Below are positions 27,154 to 34,214 of a DNA stretch of 64,000 bases, piece by piece. The DNA is taken from positions 47,366 through 111,365 of the forward strand of contig JAUHVR010000020.1 of assembly GCA_030424865.1 (NCBI GenBank), given 5' to 3'. The translations under genes were made by a program, and so were the position numbers. The notes under the pieces were generated by a model that did not search any database, was not told the DNA's origin, and saw nothing but the letters and a program-made list of their open reading frames with translations. This DNA is from Alphaproteobacteria bacterium (GTDB lineage: Bacteria; Pseudomonadota; Alphaproteobacteria; Rhodobacterales; Rhodobacteraceae). How positions within the stretch are numbered: position 1 is the first letter of the stretch; every line of letters begins with the position of its first letter.

Positions 27154-27312
27154 ATGCTCAAAGTTATTTCAATCCTCACCCAGGCGCTGATTTTGACCGG
27201 CGCCGCTCAAATGATCGCCCCACGGGCGACCGCAACCGACCTGGCGCTGCAGACCACCGCTTGCGCACTTCAAAATCTCGCAGGTTTTGAATGCTACGCG
27301 ACGATCTTCTGA
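27154..27312 (+). CDS. Very small secreted peptide precursor
   Basis: 52 codons from the ATG at 27154, preceded by GGAGAG at 7-8 bases. A strong hydrophobic signal (residues 1-27, MLKVISILTQALILTGAAQM) leaves a mature peptide of about 25 residues with two cysteines (TACAL and FECYA). It lies in line with the other small secreted genes. It might be a peptide effector, but could also be a chance ORF; length gives little coding evidence. Confidence 0.4.
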   Translation: MLKVISILTQALILTGAAQMIAPRATATDLALQTTACALQNLAGFECYATIF

Positions 27313-27342
27313 CCCAGAGCCCATCCCCGAAAGGGACACCCG

Positions 27343-27597
27343 ATGTTCAAGTTTCTCGTAACCGCCGCCATGATCACCTGTGCATCACCCTGCCTGGCCG
27401 GTCAGGCGGCCTACTCCCTGAGCACGTTCACCCAGGATTGCCGCCAATCCGGCGGCGTTCCGCGGCTCTATGGCCAGTCGGTCATCTGCGAAGACCGCGC
27501 ACATGCCGACATCGTCTGCCTGCGCAACGGCGACCAGGTGCACAGTTGCACCCTGTCGCAATCCTCGGCGCGCAAGGCCCAGTCACCGTCGGGGTGA
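27343..27597 (+). CDS. Small secreted four-cysteine protein
   Basis: 84 aa. Sec signal residues 1-20 (ends CLAG|Q). The mature part has four cysteines (QDC, VIC, IVC, HSC), probably two disulfides. It starts 30 bp after the preceding small gene and 21 bp before the next one, with GAAAGGGAC as ribosome site, suggesting a single operon of secreted proteins. Family not recognised. Confidence 0.6.
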   Translation: MFKFLVTAAMITCASPCLAGQAAYSLSTFTQDCRQSGGVPRLYGQSVICEDRAHADIVCLRNGDQVHSCTLSQSSARKAQSPSG

Positions 27598-27618
27598 TCC
27601 CCGCCAAAGGTCCGGACC

Positions 27619-28368
27619 ATGACCCAGACAAGTGCCCCCTCGACCCGCGTTGATCCCGCCTTGCCGATCGCATCCATCGTCGCCGAGGCCTATGCCGTCT
27701 TCGACGGTCCGCCCCCGAAGACGCTGGATGTCTGCACGGCCTGCTGCATGTCGCTCGACACCGAGCGCGAGATGTTGCGGACCGCCAGCCGGGACCTGAC
27801 CCAACACCAGATCTGGGAGTGGTACAATTCGGCCCTCTTCAACGGTCCGACGGTGCCCAAGGACGTCTGGACCTTTCTGCTGCCCCGCGTGCTGGAGATC
27901 ATTGCGTCCAACGAAGACGCCCACAACGGGTTGGGACCCGTGGCGAGCTTTGACCGGTTTCCGCACGGAGACCGCAGCCAGTGGACGGACCGCGAATGGG
28001 ATCTGCTGACACGCTATCGCGTGGCCCTGATCGACATGTGCAAGGTGCCCGACCTGCTGACCTGTGACACCCTGCTGGGCTACATCGAGGGCTTTGTGGC
28101 CGGCGGCTTTGACCTGGAGCCGATCGTCGCGCAGCTGAAGACCTGGCCGAAAGCGGACCTGGTCGCGCGCCTGACCTCCGATTGGGGCGGACATCTGGGC
28201 ATCTATTGGTGGAGCCCGCAGGCGCTTGCGATCCTGAACCGCCTGTGCCGCGACGATTTTCTGGACCCGCTTGTGGCTTATGCCTTTGACGAGCCGGATC
28301 AGACCAAAGGCGAGATGGCCCTGAGGGTCAGCGAGTTGCTGCTGGATCACGCCCAGGGTCGGGCGTGA
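27619..28368 (+). CDS. Cytoplasmic protein of unknown function
   Basis: 249 aa, no signal peptide or membrane helix. Tryptophan-rich helical protein with a DVCTACCMS cysteine cluster near residue 40. Codon use and composition match the rest of the chromosome. It follows the secreted-protein genes by 21 bp on the same strand. I do not recognise the family. Confidence 0.7.
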   Translation: MTQTSAPSTRVDPALPIASIVAEAYAVFDGPPPKTLDVCTACCMSLDTEREMLRTASRDLTQHQIWEWYNSALFNGPTVPKDVWTFLLPRVLEIIASNEDAHNGLGPVASFDRFPHGDRSQWTDREWDLLTRYRVALIDMCKVPDLLTCDTLLGYIEGFVAGGFDLEPIVAQLKTWPKADLVARLTSDWGGHLGIYWWSPQALAILNRLCRDDFLDPLVAYAFDEPDQTKGEMALRVSELLLDHAQGRA

Positions 28369-28372
28369 CCCT

Positions 28373-29023
28373 CTAGGTGATCGGCAAGAGCTGGTCAAAA
28401 ACCGGGCGCAGCGCTTCGAACTGCGCCCGCGTCTGCGCGACCAACCCCGGCTGTACCGCCATGTCGGGGCCTTGGGCGTCAAACCAGACAGTCAGCCCCT
28501 TGTGCCGCAGCAACTCGGCCCTTGGATGGTCCTTGTCGCACCCCGCTGGCACACGTTTCAGCTCTGGCGCGCTGATCCGCGCGCCCTGCCCGTGCAGCGC
28601 CTCGGTCACATCCGCCAGCGCAGCACCATTCGGCCCCAAGACGTGATCACGGAACCGGGCAAGGCCCGGCTTGTCGAACGCCATGACGCCGCAGCCAAAG
28701 GTCAGCGCCTCGGGCGTCAGGCCAAAGAACCATGCTGGCCCGCCTTTGGCCAGGGACCAGGCGATGTGGACATGCGAGTTGTAGGGGGTCTTGTCCTTTG
28801 AGAACCGCACATCGCGGTGGATGCGAAAGACCTTGCTGTCATGCGTTTGGCCGGTCAGGTCCTGCAAGACCCCCGCCACATCCGCCGCAAAGGCCTGCGC
28901 AGGATGTTTGATAAGTGTCTCAAACTCCGCCTTGTGCGCCGCAAACCAGTCGCGGGTGTTGTTGGCTTTCAGGTCCGTCAGGAACCGCAACGCCCCCGCA
29001 GGGAAACAGTCAAATCCGGTCAT
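28373..29023 (-). CDS. DUF2461 (TIGR02453) family protein
   Basis: 216 aa from Met 29023 (MTGFDCFPAGALRFLTDLK), with GGAG 7 bases upstream. NNTRDWFAAHKAEFETLI and FRIHRDVRFSKDKTPYNSHV are the hallmark blocks of this widespread family of unknown function. It is the last gene of a minus-strand run with the TfoX, MAPEG and VOC genes. Confidence 0.9.
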   Translation of the reverse strand: MTGFDCFPAGALRFLTDLKANNTRDWFAAHKAEFETLIKHPAQAFAADVAGVLQDLTGQTHDSKVFRIHRDVRFSKDKTPYNSHVHIAWSLAKGGPAWFFGLTPEALTFGCGVMAFDKPGLARFRDHVLGPNGAALADVTEALHGQGARISAPELKRVPAGCDKDHPRAELLRHKGLTVWFDAQGPDMAVQPGLVAQTRAQFEALRPVFDQLLPIT

Positions 29024-29035
29024 CATCGGCTCCAA

Positions 29036-29380
29036 TCACGGTTTTGCAGGCAGGGCAGAGGCATGGTCCAGACAGAGCGCCAGCCAGCGGGTCAGCGCCG
29101 CCTGGTCACATCGGTCCGCCGCGACATGCACAAAGCCGCCCAGCTTGCGTTTGCCGTGGATGACCGGCGCGGCGGCGGGATCGACCAGCGCGGCGGCCTC
29201 GCGCTCTTTGCCGACGCGGAACATGAACCGCGCCACGCCGTCCTGATGCCGCCGTGCGCCACACAGCATGTTGCCGTTCAGAAAGAAGCACATGCCGCCC
29301 ATCATCTGTTTCTCGGTGATCCCCGCCTGCGCGGCCAGGGCGGTGCGCAGGCGGGTGTTCAGACCTTCGTCCAACGGCAT
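29036..29380 (-). CDS. TfoX/Sxy N-terminal domain protein
   Basis: 114 aa; ITEKQMMGGMCFFLNGNMLCGA corresponds to the TfoX N-terminal domain. Only this domain is present; the C-terminal domain of gammaproteobacterial competence regulators is missing, so a role in competence should not be assumed. Its start overlaps the stop of the MAPEG gene. Confidence 0.83.
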   Translation of the reverse strand: MPLDEGLNTRLRTALAAQAGITEKQMMGGMCFFLNGNMLCGARRHQDGVARFMFRVGKEREAAALVDPAAAPVIHGKRKLGGFVHVAADRCDQAALTRWLALCLDHASALPAKP

Positions 29381-29778
29381 CAGAGGCCCTGCCCCAACTG
29401 CCAGAGGATTGTCAGCGACAGAACCAGCATGATGGCATTGGTCGACCCGGCCCCGATCGCGCGGCCAATGCCGCTGGGCGAGGCGCGCAGGCTGAAGTAA
29501 TGCGTCAACCGCGCCACGATCAGCACTGCGCCGCAGCCCGCAACCAGCCAGACCGGCGCGCCGACCAGCTCGGCCCCGGCCAATGCAAGCAGAGCCAGCG
29601 GCACGTATTCGACAAAGTTGCCATGCGCCCGCATCAGCCGCAGCAGGTCGTCGTCACCGCCGTGCAGGAAAAAGATACCGGTTTTGGCGCGCCGCAGCCC
29701 GACGGTGATGGCCATGGGGATGCTCATCAGAACGAAGATCGCGGTCACGGCCAGCGTGATCTGGGGAAGATGTTCCAT
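29380..29778 (-). CDS. MAPEG-family membrane protein, second copy
   Basis: 132 aa, four helices; GDDDLLRLMRAHGNFVEYVPLAL is the MAPEG signature. It differs substantially from the MAPEG protein at 5550-5948. The translational overlap with the TfoX gene suggests coexpression. Confidence 0.87.
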   Translation of the reverse strand: MEHLPQITLAVTAIFVLMSIPMAITVGLRRAKTGIFFLHGGDDDLLRLMRAHGNFVEYVPLALLALAGAELVGAPVWLVAGCGAVLIVARLTHYFSLRASPSGIGRAIGAGSTNAIMLVLSLTILWQLGQGL

Positions 29779-29800
29779 CGTGCCTCTCCTTCCCGCCGCG

Positions 29801-30187
29801 TTACGAGGTCATGCTTTCATAGGTGATCAGCGCAAACCGTGCGCCGTCGGGGTCGGTCAGCGTGGCCATGCGTCCAACGCCGGGCGCGTCCATCGCGGGT
29901 TGCAGAACCTTTGCCCCCTTGGCCTCTGCCGCGGCCACGGCCGAATCCACGTCGGCCACCGTGAAATAGATCGTCCAGCTGCCCTGATCTTCGGGCATCA
30001 GGGAAAAGCCGCCAATCGCGGTTTCGCCTACGACGGCTGCGGAATAGCTGGACCCGTCCTGCATCGGCAGGTCGTTGATCGACCAGCCCAGAACCTCGGT
30101 GTAAAAGGCCTTGGCCTTGGCCTGATCGGGGCCCGCGTAGCCAATCCAGCCCGAGTTTCCAAGCGCCGTCATCTCCAGAATGCTCAT
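29801..30187 (-). CDS. VOC-family (glyoxalase-like) protein
   Basis: 128 aa forming two beta-alpha-beta-beta-beta modules: NSGWIGYAGPDQAKAKAFYTEVLGW and YFTVADVDSAVAAAEAKGAKV. Resembles the 27-kDa-antigen/CFP30B-like group. No catalytic assignment possible. Ribosome site GGAGACAG precedes the start. Confidence 0.85.
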   Translation of the reverse strand: MSILEMTALGNSGWIGYAGPDQAKAKAFYTEVLGWSINDLPMQDGSSYSAAVVGETAIGGFSLMPEDQGSWTIYFTVADVDSAVAAAEAKGAKVLQPAMDAPGVGRMATLTDPDGARFALITYESMTS

Positions 30188-30250
30188 CTCTGTCTCCTTG
30201 TCACAACCGCCGCGTCATGCGGCGCTGATTCAAGGACGCACGAGCCTGCC

Positions 30251-31492
30251 CTATCCCGACGCGGGCCCCAAATTTTTTTGGCTGGCGGCGATTTTCTCTT
30301 TGATCGCGGTGATTTCAGGCGTGGTCGGGCCAAGGGTCAGCACCGTTTCCAAGGCCGCAATCGCCCCTTGGTGATCGCCCAGCTCTTGCAGAAACGCGCC
30401 GCGCATGGCGTGGAACCAGCGATAGCCCTGCAGGTCCCCAGCCAAGGGCTCCATCGCCTTCAAGGCAAAGGCAGGCCCATGCAAACGGGCCTGTGCCGCG
30501 ATCTGATTGAGCCGCACCACCGGGCTGGGTTGCAGCGCATAAAGCGCGGCGTATTGCGCCTCGATCAGGGCCCAGTCGACATCCTCGGGCCGCTGCGCAA
30601 TCGCATGGGCCGCCGCAATCGCCGCCTGGATCGTGTAGACCCCGGTGTGATTGATACGCTGCGCCTTTTGCAAAAGCCCCAGCGCCTCGGCGATGGCGGC
30701 GCGATCCCACAGGGCGCGGTCCTGATCATCGAATGGCACCAGCCGGCCCGCCCTGTCGACCCGCGCCGCGCGGCGGGCGTGTTGCAGCAGCAAAAGCGCC
30801 AGCAGCGCCGTCTGCTCGCCCATTGCCGGGAAAAGTTCGACCAGCAGGCGCGCCAGCCGGATCGCCTCTTCACAAAGCGTCAGCTTGATCTGATCGGGAC
30901 CGACCGAGGTCGACCAGCCTTCGTTGAACATAAGGTAGATCATCAGCGTGACCTCACCCAACCGCGTGCCACGTTCCTGCGGGCTTGGGGTTTCAAAGGC
31001 GACCGGATGGGTGGCGATCTTTTTCTTGGCGCGGGTGATGCGCTGTTCCATCGTCTTGGGCTTGACCAGAAAGCCCCGGGCAATCTCTTCGACGCTCAGC
31101 CCGGCCACGATGCGCAAAGCCAGGGCAATCTGGTCGCGGCGGTCCAGCTCGGGGTGGCAGCACATGAACAGCAGCCGCAGCACGTCATCGCGCATTTCGT
31201 CGGGGTCCGGGGGATCCTGGGGCATTGTGTGCACATCCTCGCCATAGCGCGCCAGCAGCGCCGCGCGGCGCTGTGAGGTGCGCAGGCTATCCAGGCCGGA
31301 ATGCCGCGCGGTGGTCAGAAGCCAGGCCAGCGGGTCGCGCGGCGCACCGCTTTCCGACCAAGCGGTCAGCGCCTTGAGGCAGGCCTCGGCAAAAGCGTCT
31401 TCGGCGGCGTCCACATCGCGGAACACCCGCGTCAGCGCCGCAATCGCGCGGGGGCGATGCTGCACAAACGCCGCTTCCAGCCAGTCCGACAC
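30251..31492 (-). CDS. ECF42-type RNA polymerase sigma factor with C-terminal TPR extension
   Basis: 413 aa. Sigma2 region residues 12-75, sigma4 region about 115-170 (GLSVEEIARGFLVKPKTMEQRI), then a long helical extension with DUF6596/TPR-like repeats to the end. ECF42 factors have this extension in place of a separate anti-sigma factor and are encoded beside a DGPF/YCII protein, exactly as here (4-bp gap). The extension is thought to be needed for activity. Confidence 0.9.
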   Translation of the reverse strand: MSDWLEAAFVQHRPRAIAALTRVFRDVDAAEDAFAEACLKALTAWSESGAPRDPLAWLLTTARHSGLDSLRTSQRRAALLARYGEDVHTMPQDPPDPDEMRDDVLRLLFMCCHPELDRRDQIALALRIVAGLSVEEIARGFLVKPKTMEQRITRAKKKIATHPVAFETPSPQERGTRLGEVTLMIYLMFNEGWSTSVGPDQIKLTLCEEAIRLARLLVELFPAMGEQTALLALLLLQHARRAARVDRAGRLVPFDDQDRALWDRAAIAEALGLLQKAQRINHTGVYTIQAAIAAAHAIAQRPEDVDWALIEAQYAALYALQPSPVVRLNQIAAQARLHGPAFALKAMEPLAGDLQGYRWFHAMRGAFLQELGDHQGAIAALETVLTLGPTTPEITAIKEKIAASQKNLGPASG

Positions 31493-31496
31493 GGGG

Positions 31497-31868
31497 TTAT
31501 TCCGACGACATCGCGCCCCCGGCCCAGGCCACGGGCCGGACCTCGAGCCGCGCGATGGGCGAAGAGATCATCTTGGCGTAGTCCAGAGCCTCGTCCAGGC
31601 TGTCGAAATCCGCCGCATAGAAGCCCAGGAAATTTTCCTTGGTCTCGGAAAACGGCCCGTCGACAATCAGCGGCACCCGTTCTGCCGAGGGCGCGGGTTC
31701 CACCATGACCGCCGAGGTGGGTGGCATCAGTTTCATCGAGATGAACGCGCCACGCTTTTTCAGCGCCTCTTGCAGCTCGATGTGCCGCGCCAGCACCTGG
31801 TCCTGCCGTTCCTTGGGCAGCGCCTCAAAGACGCCGGGTTCGCCGTAGATTGAGATTGCATAGATCAT
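31497..31868 (-). CDS. DGPF/YCII-domain protein, ECF42 partner
   Basis: 123 aa. Contains VDGPFSETKENFLGFYAAD, the DGPF motif of YCII-related proteins, and a YCII-type ferredoxin-like fold. It precedes and is probably cotranscribed with the ECF42 sigma factor; such DGPF genes are typically part of the ECF42 regulon or signalling pathway. Confidence 0.9.
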   Translation of the reverse strand: MIYAISIYGEPGVFEALPKERQDQVLARHIELQEALKKRGAFISMKLMPPTSAVMVEPAPSAERVPLIVDGPFSETKENFLGFYAADFDSLDEALDYAKMISSPIARLEVRPVAWAGGAMSSE

Positions 31869-32201
31869 GTCGGGGCTCCGCCTGTTGGATCACATGCTGC
31901 AAGGACGCGCGGCAACATGCAAATCCGACAGGCGCAGTGTCTTTTTTTCCGGGCGTCCCGGCCACACCGCTTTCGATCAGCACGTCGACCACGGCCGGGG
32001 TGTCTTTGCGCTTTGATCATGACGCCTTCCTGGGCGTTTGTACTGACCGCAATGGTCATCTCGCCCACACACTTGGTGATCTCATTGCACGCATTCGAAC
32101 TCAAGCAATGACAAACGATCAAACCTGACCGCAAATCCGAAGACAGAAGCTCATTCACCCGATAGGTTGACTGAAAACATGATTCGGAGTTATTCACCCA
32201 C
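31869..32201. other. 333-bp divergent intergenic region
   Basis: Lies between the DGPF gene (minus) and the ArsR gene (plus). No convincing ORF: frames here are short or shadows of the ArsR gene. A possible promoter for ArsR is TTGACT (32167-32172) and TATTCA (32191-32196) with an 18-base spacer, which would give an almost leaderless message. Nothing else stands out. Confidence 0.4.
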
Positions 32202-32540
32202 ATGGTTGAACGACCAGACAGCCTGTCCCTGACGCTCAAGGCGGCCTCGGACCCGACCCGGCGTGTGATCCTGACAATGCTGGCCCAGAACGGGCCCCTG
32301 CAGGTGACGGACATCGCGGCGCGGTTTGATCTGAGCCTCAATGCGATCTCCAAGCACATCAAGACGCTGGAGGCCGCGGGTCTTGTCACACGCCGCACCG
32401 AATGGCGGGTGCACCTGATCGAGGTGAACATGGGCCCGCTGTCGGACGTCGACCAATGGTTTGCCGAGCTGCGCTCGATCTGGGCGCTGCGGCTGGATGC
32501 GCTTGATGCCGCTCTGAACGAGGAAACGGACGATGACTGA
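32202..32540 (+). CDS. ArsR-family transcriptional regulator
   Basis: 112 aa winged-helix protein (LTLKAASDPTRRVILTMLAQ start; FDLSLNAISKHIKTLEAAGL recognition helices). No metal-binding CxC is visible. It overlaps the downstream SRPBCC gene by 8 bp; ArsR-SRPBCC pairs are common and the regulator usually controls its own operon. Confidence 0.9.
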   Translation: MVERPDSLSLTLKAASDPTRRVILTMLAQNGPLQVTDIAARFDLSLNAISKHIKTLEAAGLVTRRTEWRVHLIEVNMGPLSDVDQWFAELRSIWALRLDALDAALNEETDDD

Positions 32541-32955
32541 ACTGACGATGGAAGTAAGCCGCCACCTGCCCCACGCCCCCGAGCGCGTCTTTGACGCCTG
32601 GCTGGATGCGGGGATGCTGGCGAAATTCATGATCCCCGGACCTGGCATGACCGTGGGCGAGACCCGGGCCGACCCCAAGGTCGGTGGCGCGTTCCTGATC
32701 GAAATGATCGCGCCGGACGCAGGCGCAATCCCGCACACGGGTGAATATCTGGAGATCGACCGGGCCACGCGGCTGAAGTTCACCTGGAATTCGCCCTTCG
32801 GTTCCCAGGACAGCGAAGTCACGCTGGATCTGACACCCAAGGATGGCGGAACCGACCTGAAACTGACCCATGTCCGCTTCCCCTCGGAAGAGAGCCGCGA
32901 CAACCATCAGAATGGGTGGACGGCGATCCTCGAAACCCTGGAGGGCGCGCTGTGA
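32533..32955 (+). CDS. SRPBCC (AHSA1-like) domain protein
   Basis: 140 aa START-like/Aha1 fold: HLPHAPERVFDAWLDAGMLAKF near the N-terminus and GWTAILETLEGAL at the C-terminus. Probably binds a hydrophobic ligand. Translationally coupled to the ArsR gene upstream and to the DUF1761-like gene downstream (GTGA overlap). Confidence 0.9.
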   Translation: MTELTMEVSRHLPHAPERVFDAWLDAGMLAKFMIPGPGMTVGETRADPKVGGAFLIEMIAPDAGAIPHTGEYLEIDRATRLKFTWNSPFGSQDSEVTLDLTPKDGGTDLKLTHVRFPSEESRDNHQNGWTAILETLEGAL

Positions 32956-33317
32956 ACATCATTGCTTTGGGTGTCGGAGTGGTCGGCGCCTTTGTCCTGG
33001 GGTTTATCGTCTACGGCCCGTTCCTGGGCCTGCAGCGCCGCTGGGCCGAAGGCACGCGGATCGATCCTGAACCCAATGGCATGCCAATGGGCACCCTTCT
33101 GGTGCACCTCGTGATGTTGACGCTTTACGCGCTGGTCATCGCCATGACCGAGACGACCAACGCGCTGGACGTCGCTGTTGTGGCCATTCTGGCCATCACG
33201 GCGCAGGCCGCTGCGGTCGGCGCCTGGGCGCAGAAAACCGGCTTCGCCATTGCGGTCGATGCCGGATACGCCCTTGGCTGCGGCGTGGTGATGATCCTGG
33301 CGCATGCGGCCTTGTAA
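32952..33317 (+). CDS. DUF1761-like membrane protein
   Basis: 121 aa from a GTG overlapping the previous stop (GTGA). Four hydrophobic helices; NIIALGVGVVGAFVLGFIVYG is the start, typical of DUF1761. Third gene of the ArsR operon; role unknown. Confidence 0.75.
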   Translation: MNIIALGVGVVGAFVLGFIVYGPFLGLQRRWAEGTRIDPEPNGMPMGTLLVHLVMLTLYALVIAMTETTNALDVAVVAILAITAQAAAVGAWAQKTGFAIAVDAGYALGCGVVMILAHAAL

Positions 33318-33324
33318 ACCGCCC

Positions 33325-33352
33325 GCCTGACCGCCCGGCGGTCAGGCCTTTT
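33325..33352 (+). terminator. Terminator of the ArsR operon, overlapping the DMT gene end
   Basis: GCCTGACCGC (33325-33334) pairs with GCGGTCAGGC (33338-33347) with a 3-base loop and is followed by CTTTTG. It lies 7 bases past the plus-strand stop and its 3' half overlaps the last codons of the convergent DMT gene. Confidence 0.75.
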
Positions 33353-34214
33353 GCCGAAGGGCGCGCAGGTCGAGGCTGACCAACAGGGTCGCGCCGATGA
33401 CCAGCGCCGCCCCACCCCAGAAGCCGACCGAGGGCACCTCGGCGAACGCGAAATACCCGACGCCCACGGAAAAGATTAGGCTCAGGTAGCTGAGCACGGA
33501 CAGGACCCCGGCCTCGCCATGGTAATGCGCGCGCAGGAAACACATCTGGGCGCATTGGGCAAAGGCTCCGACCATCAGCAGCGGCAGCAGATGGTCGGGC
33601 GCAATCGGCACCCAGGACAACGCGGCAAGCGGCGCGGTGCAGACCGCAAGACCCAGCGTGTAAAAGCTCATCAGGACAATCGTCGGCGCGCTGCGCAGCC
33701 GACGCGTGGCGATTACCGCGCCTGATCCCGCCAGCACAGTCACCGCCAGGGCGGCAAGGCCCAGGCTCCAGGGCACTTCTGTCGGGTTGGCGGCGATCAG
33801 CACGCCCACCAGCGCCACCCCCGCCGCGATCCAGCGTTTGCGCCCGATGGTTTCCCGCAAGAGCAGCGCGGCCAGCACCATGGTCACCACGGGCCTCGTG
33901 AAACCCACGGCCGAGAACAGCGCCAGCGGCACCCGCGCGATGGCGTAGAAACTGGCGCTCAGCGTCACCACCGACAGTCCGACCCGCAGGGCATGCAAGG
34001 GCAGGTCCGGCACCTTGTGAAAGGCGGCGCGGCGCATCCAGATCAGCGGCAGGATCAGCACCAGCCCGGTCAGGGCCCGCAGAAACACGATCTGGACCGA
34101 GGCATAATCCGCCCCCAGCCATTTCACGATCGACAGCGCGGTGATGTTCACCGACATGTCCATGATCAGCCAGGCCCCGCCGCGCAGATTGTTTCGGGGG
34201 GCCTCTGCGCTCAT
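33342..34214 (-). CDS. DMT-family (EamA) transporter
   Basis: 290 aa, ten hydrophobic helices in two EamA repeats. The start overlaps the stop of the PIG-L gene by 4 bp, so it belongs to the ROK-linked catabolic cluster and may export a product or by-product, or import a related compound. Substrate unknown. Confidence 0.87.
   Translation of the reverse strand: MSAEAPRNNLRGGAWLIMDMSVNITALSIVKWLGADYASVQIVFLRALTGLVLILPLIWMRRAAFHKVPDLPLHALRVGLSVVTLSASFYAIARVPLALFSAVGFTRPVVTMVLAALLLRETIGRKRWIAAGVALVGVLIAANPTEVPWSLGLAALAVTVLAGSGAVIATRRLRSAPTIVLMSFYTLGLAVCTAPLAALSWVPIAPDHLLPLLMVGAFAQCAQMCFLRAHYHGEAGVLSVLSYLSLIFSVGVGYFAFAEVPSVGFWGGAALVIGATLLVSLDLRALRQKA

Noticed and set aside
29036..29380. TfoX-domain gene as evidence for natural competence
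   Set aside because: Only the N-terminal TfoX domain is present, and no competence genes are nearby.
31865..32431. 188-codon minus-strand frame over the 333-bp intergenic region
   Set aside because: Most of it is the antisense of the ArsR gene; the intergenic part has no ribosome site or domain.
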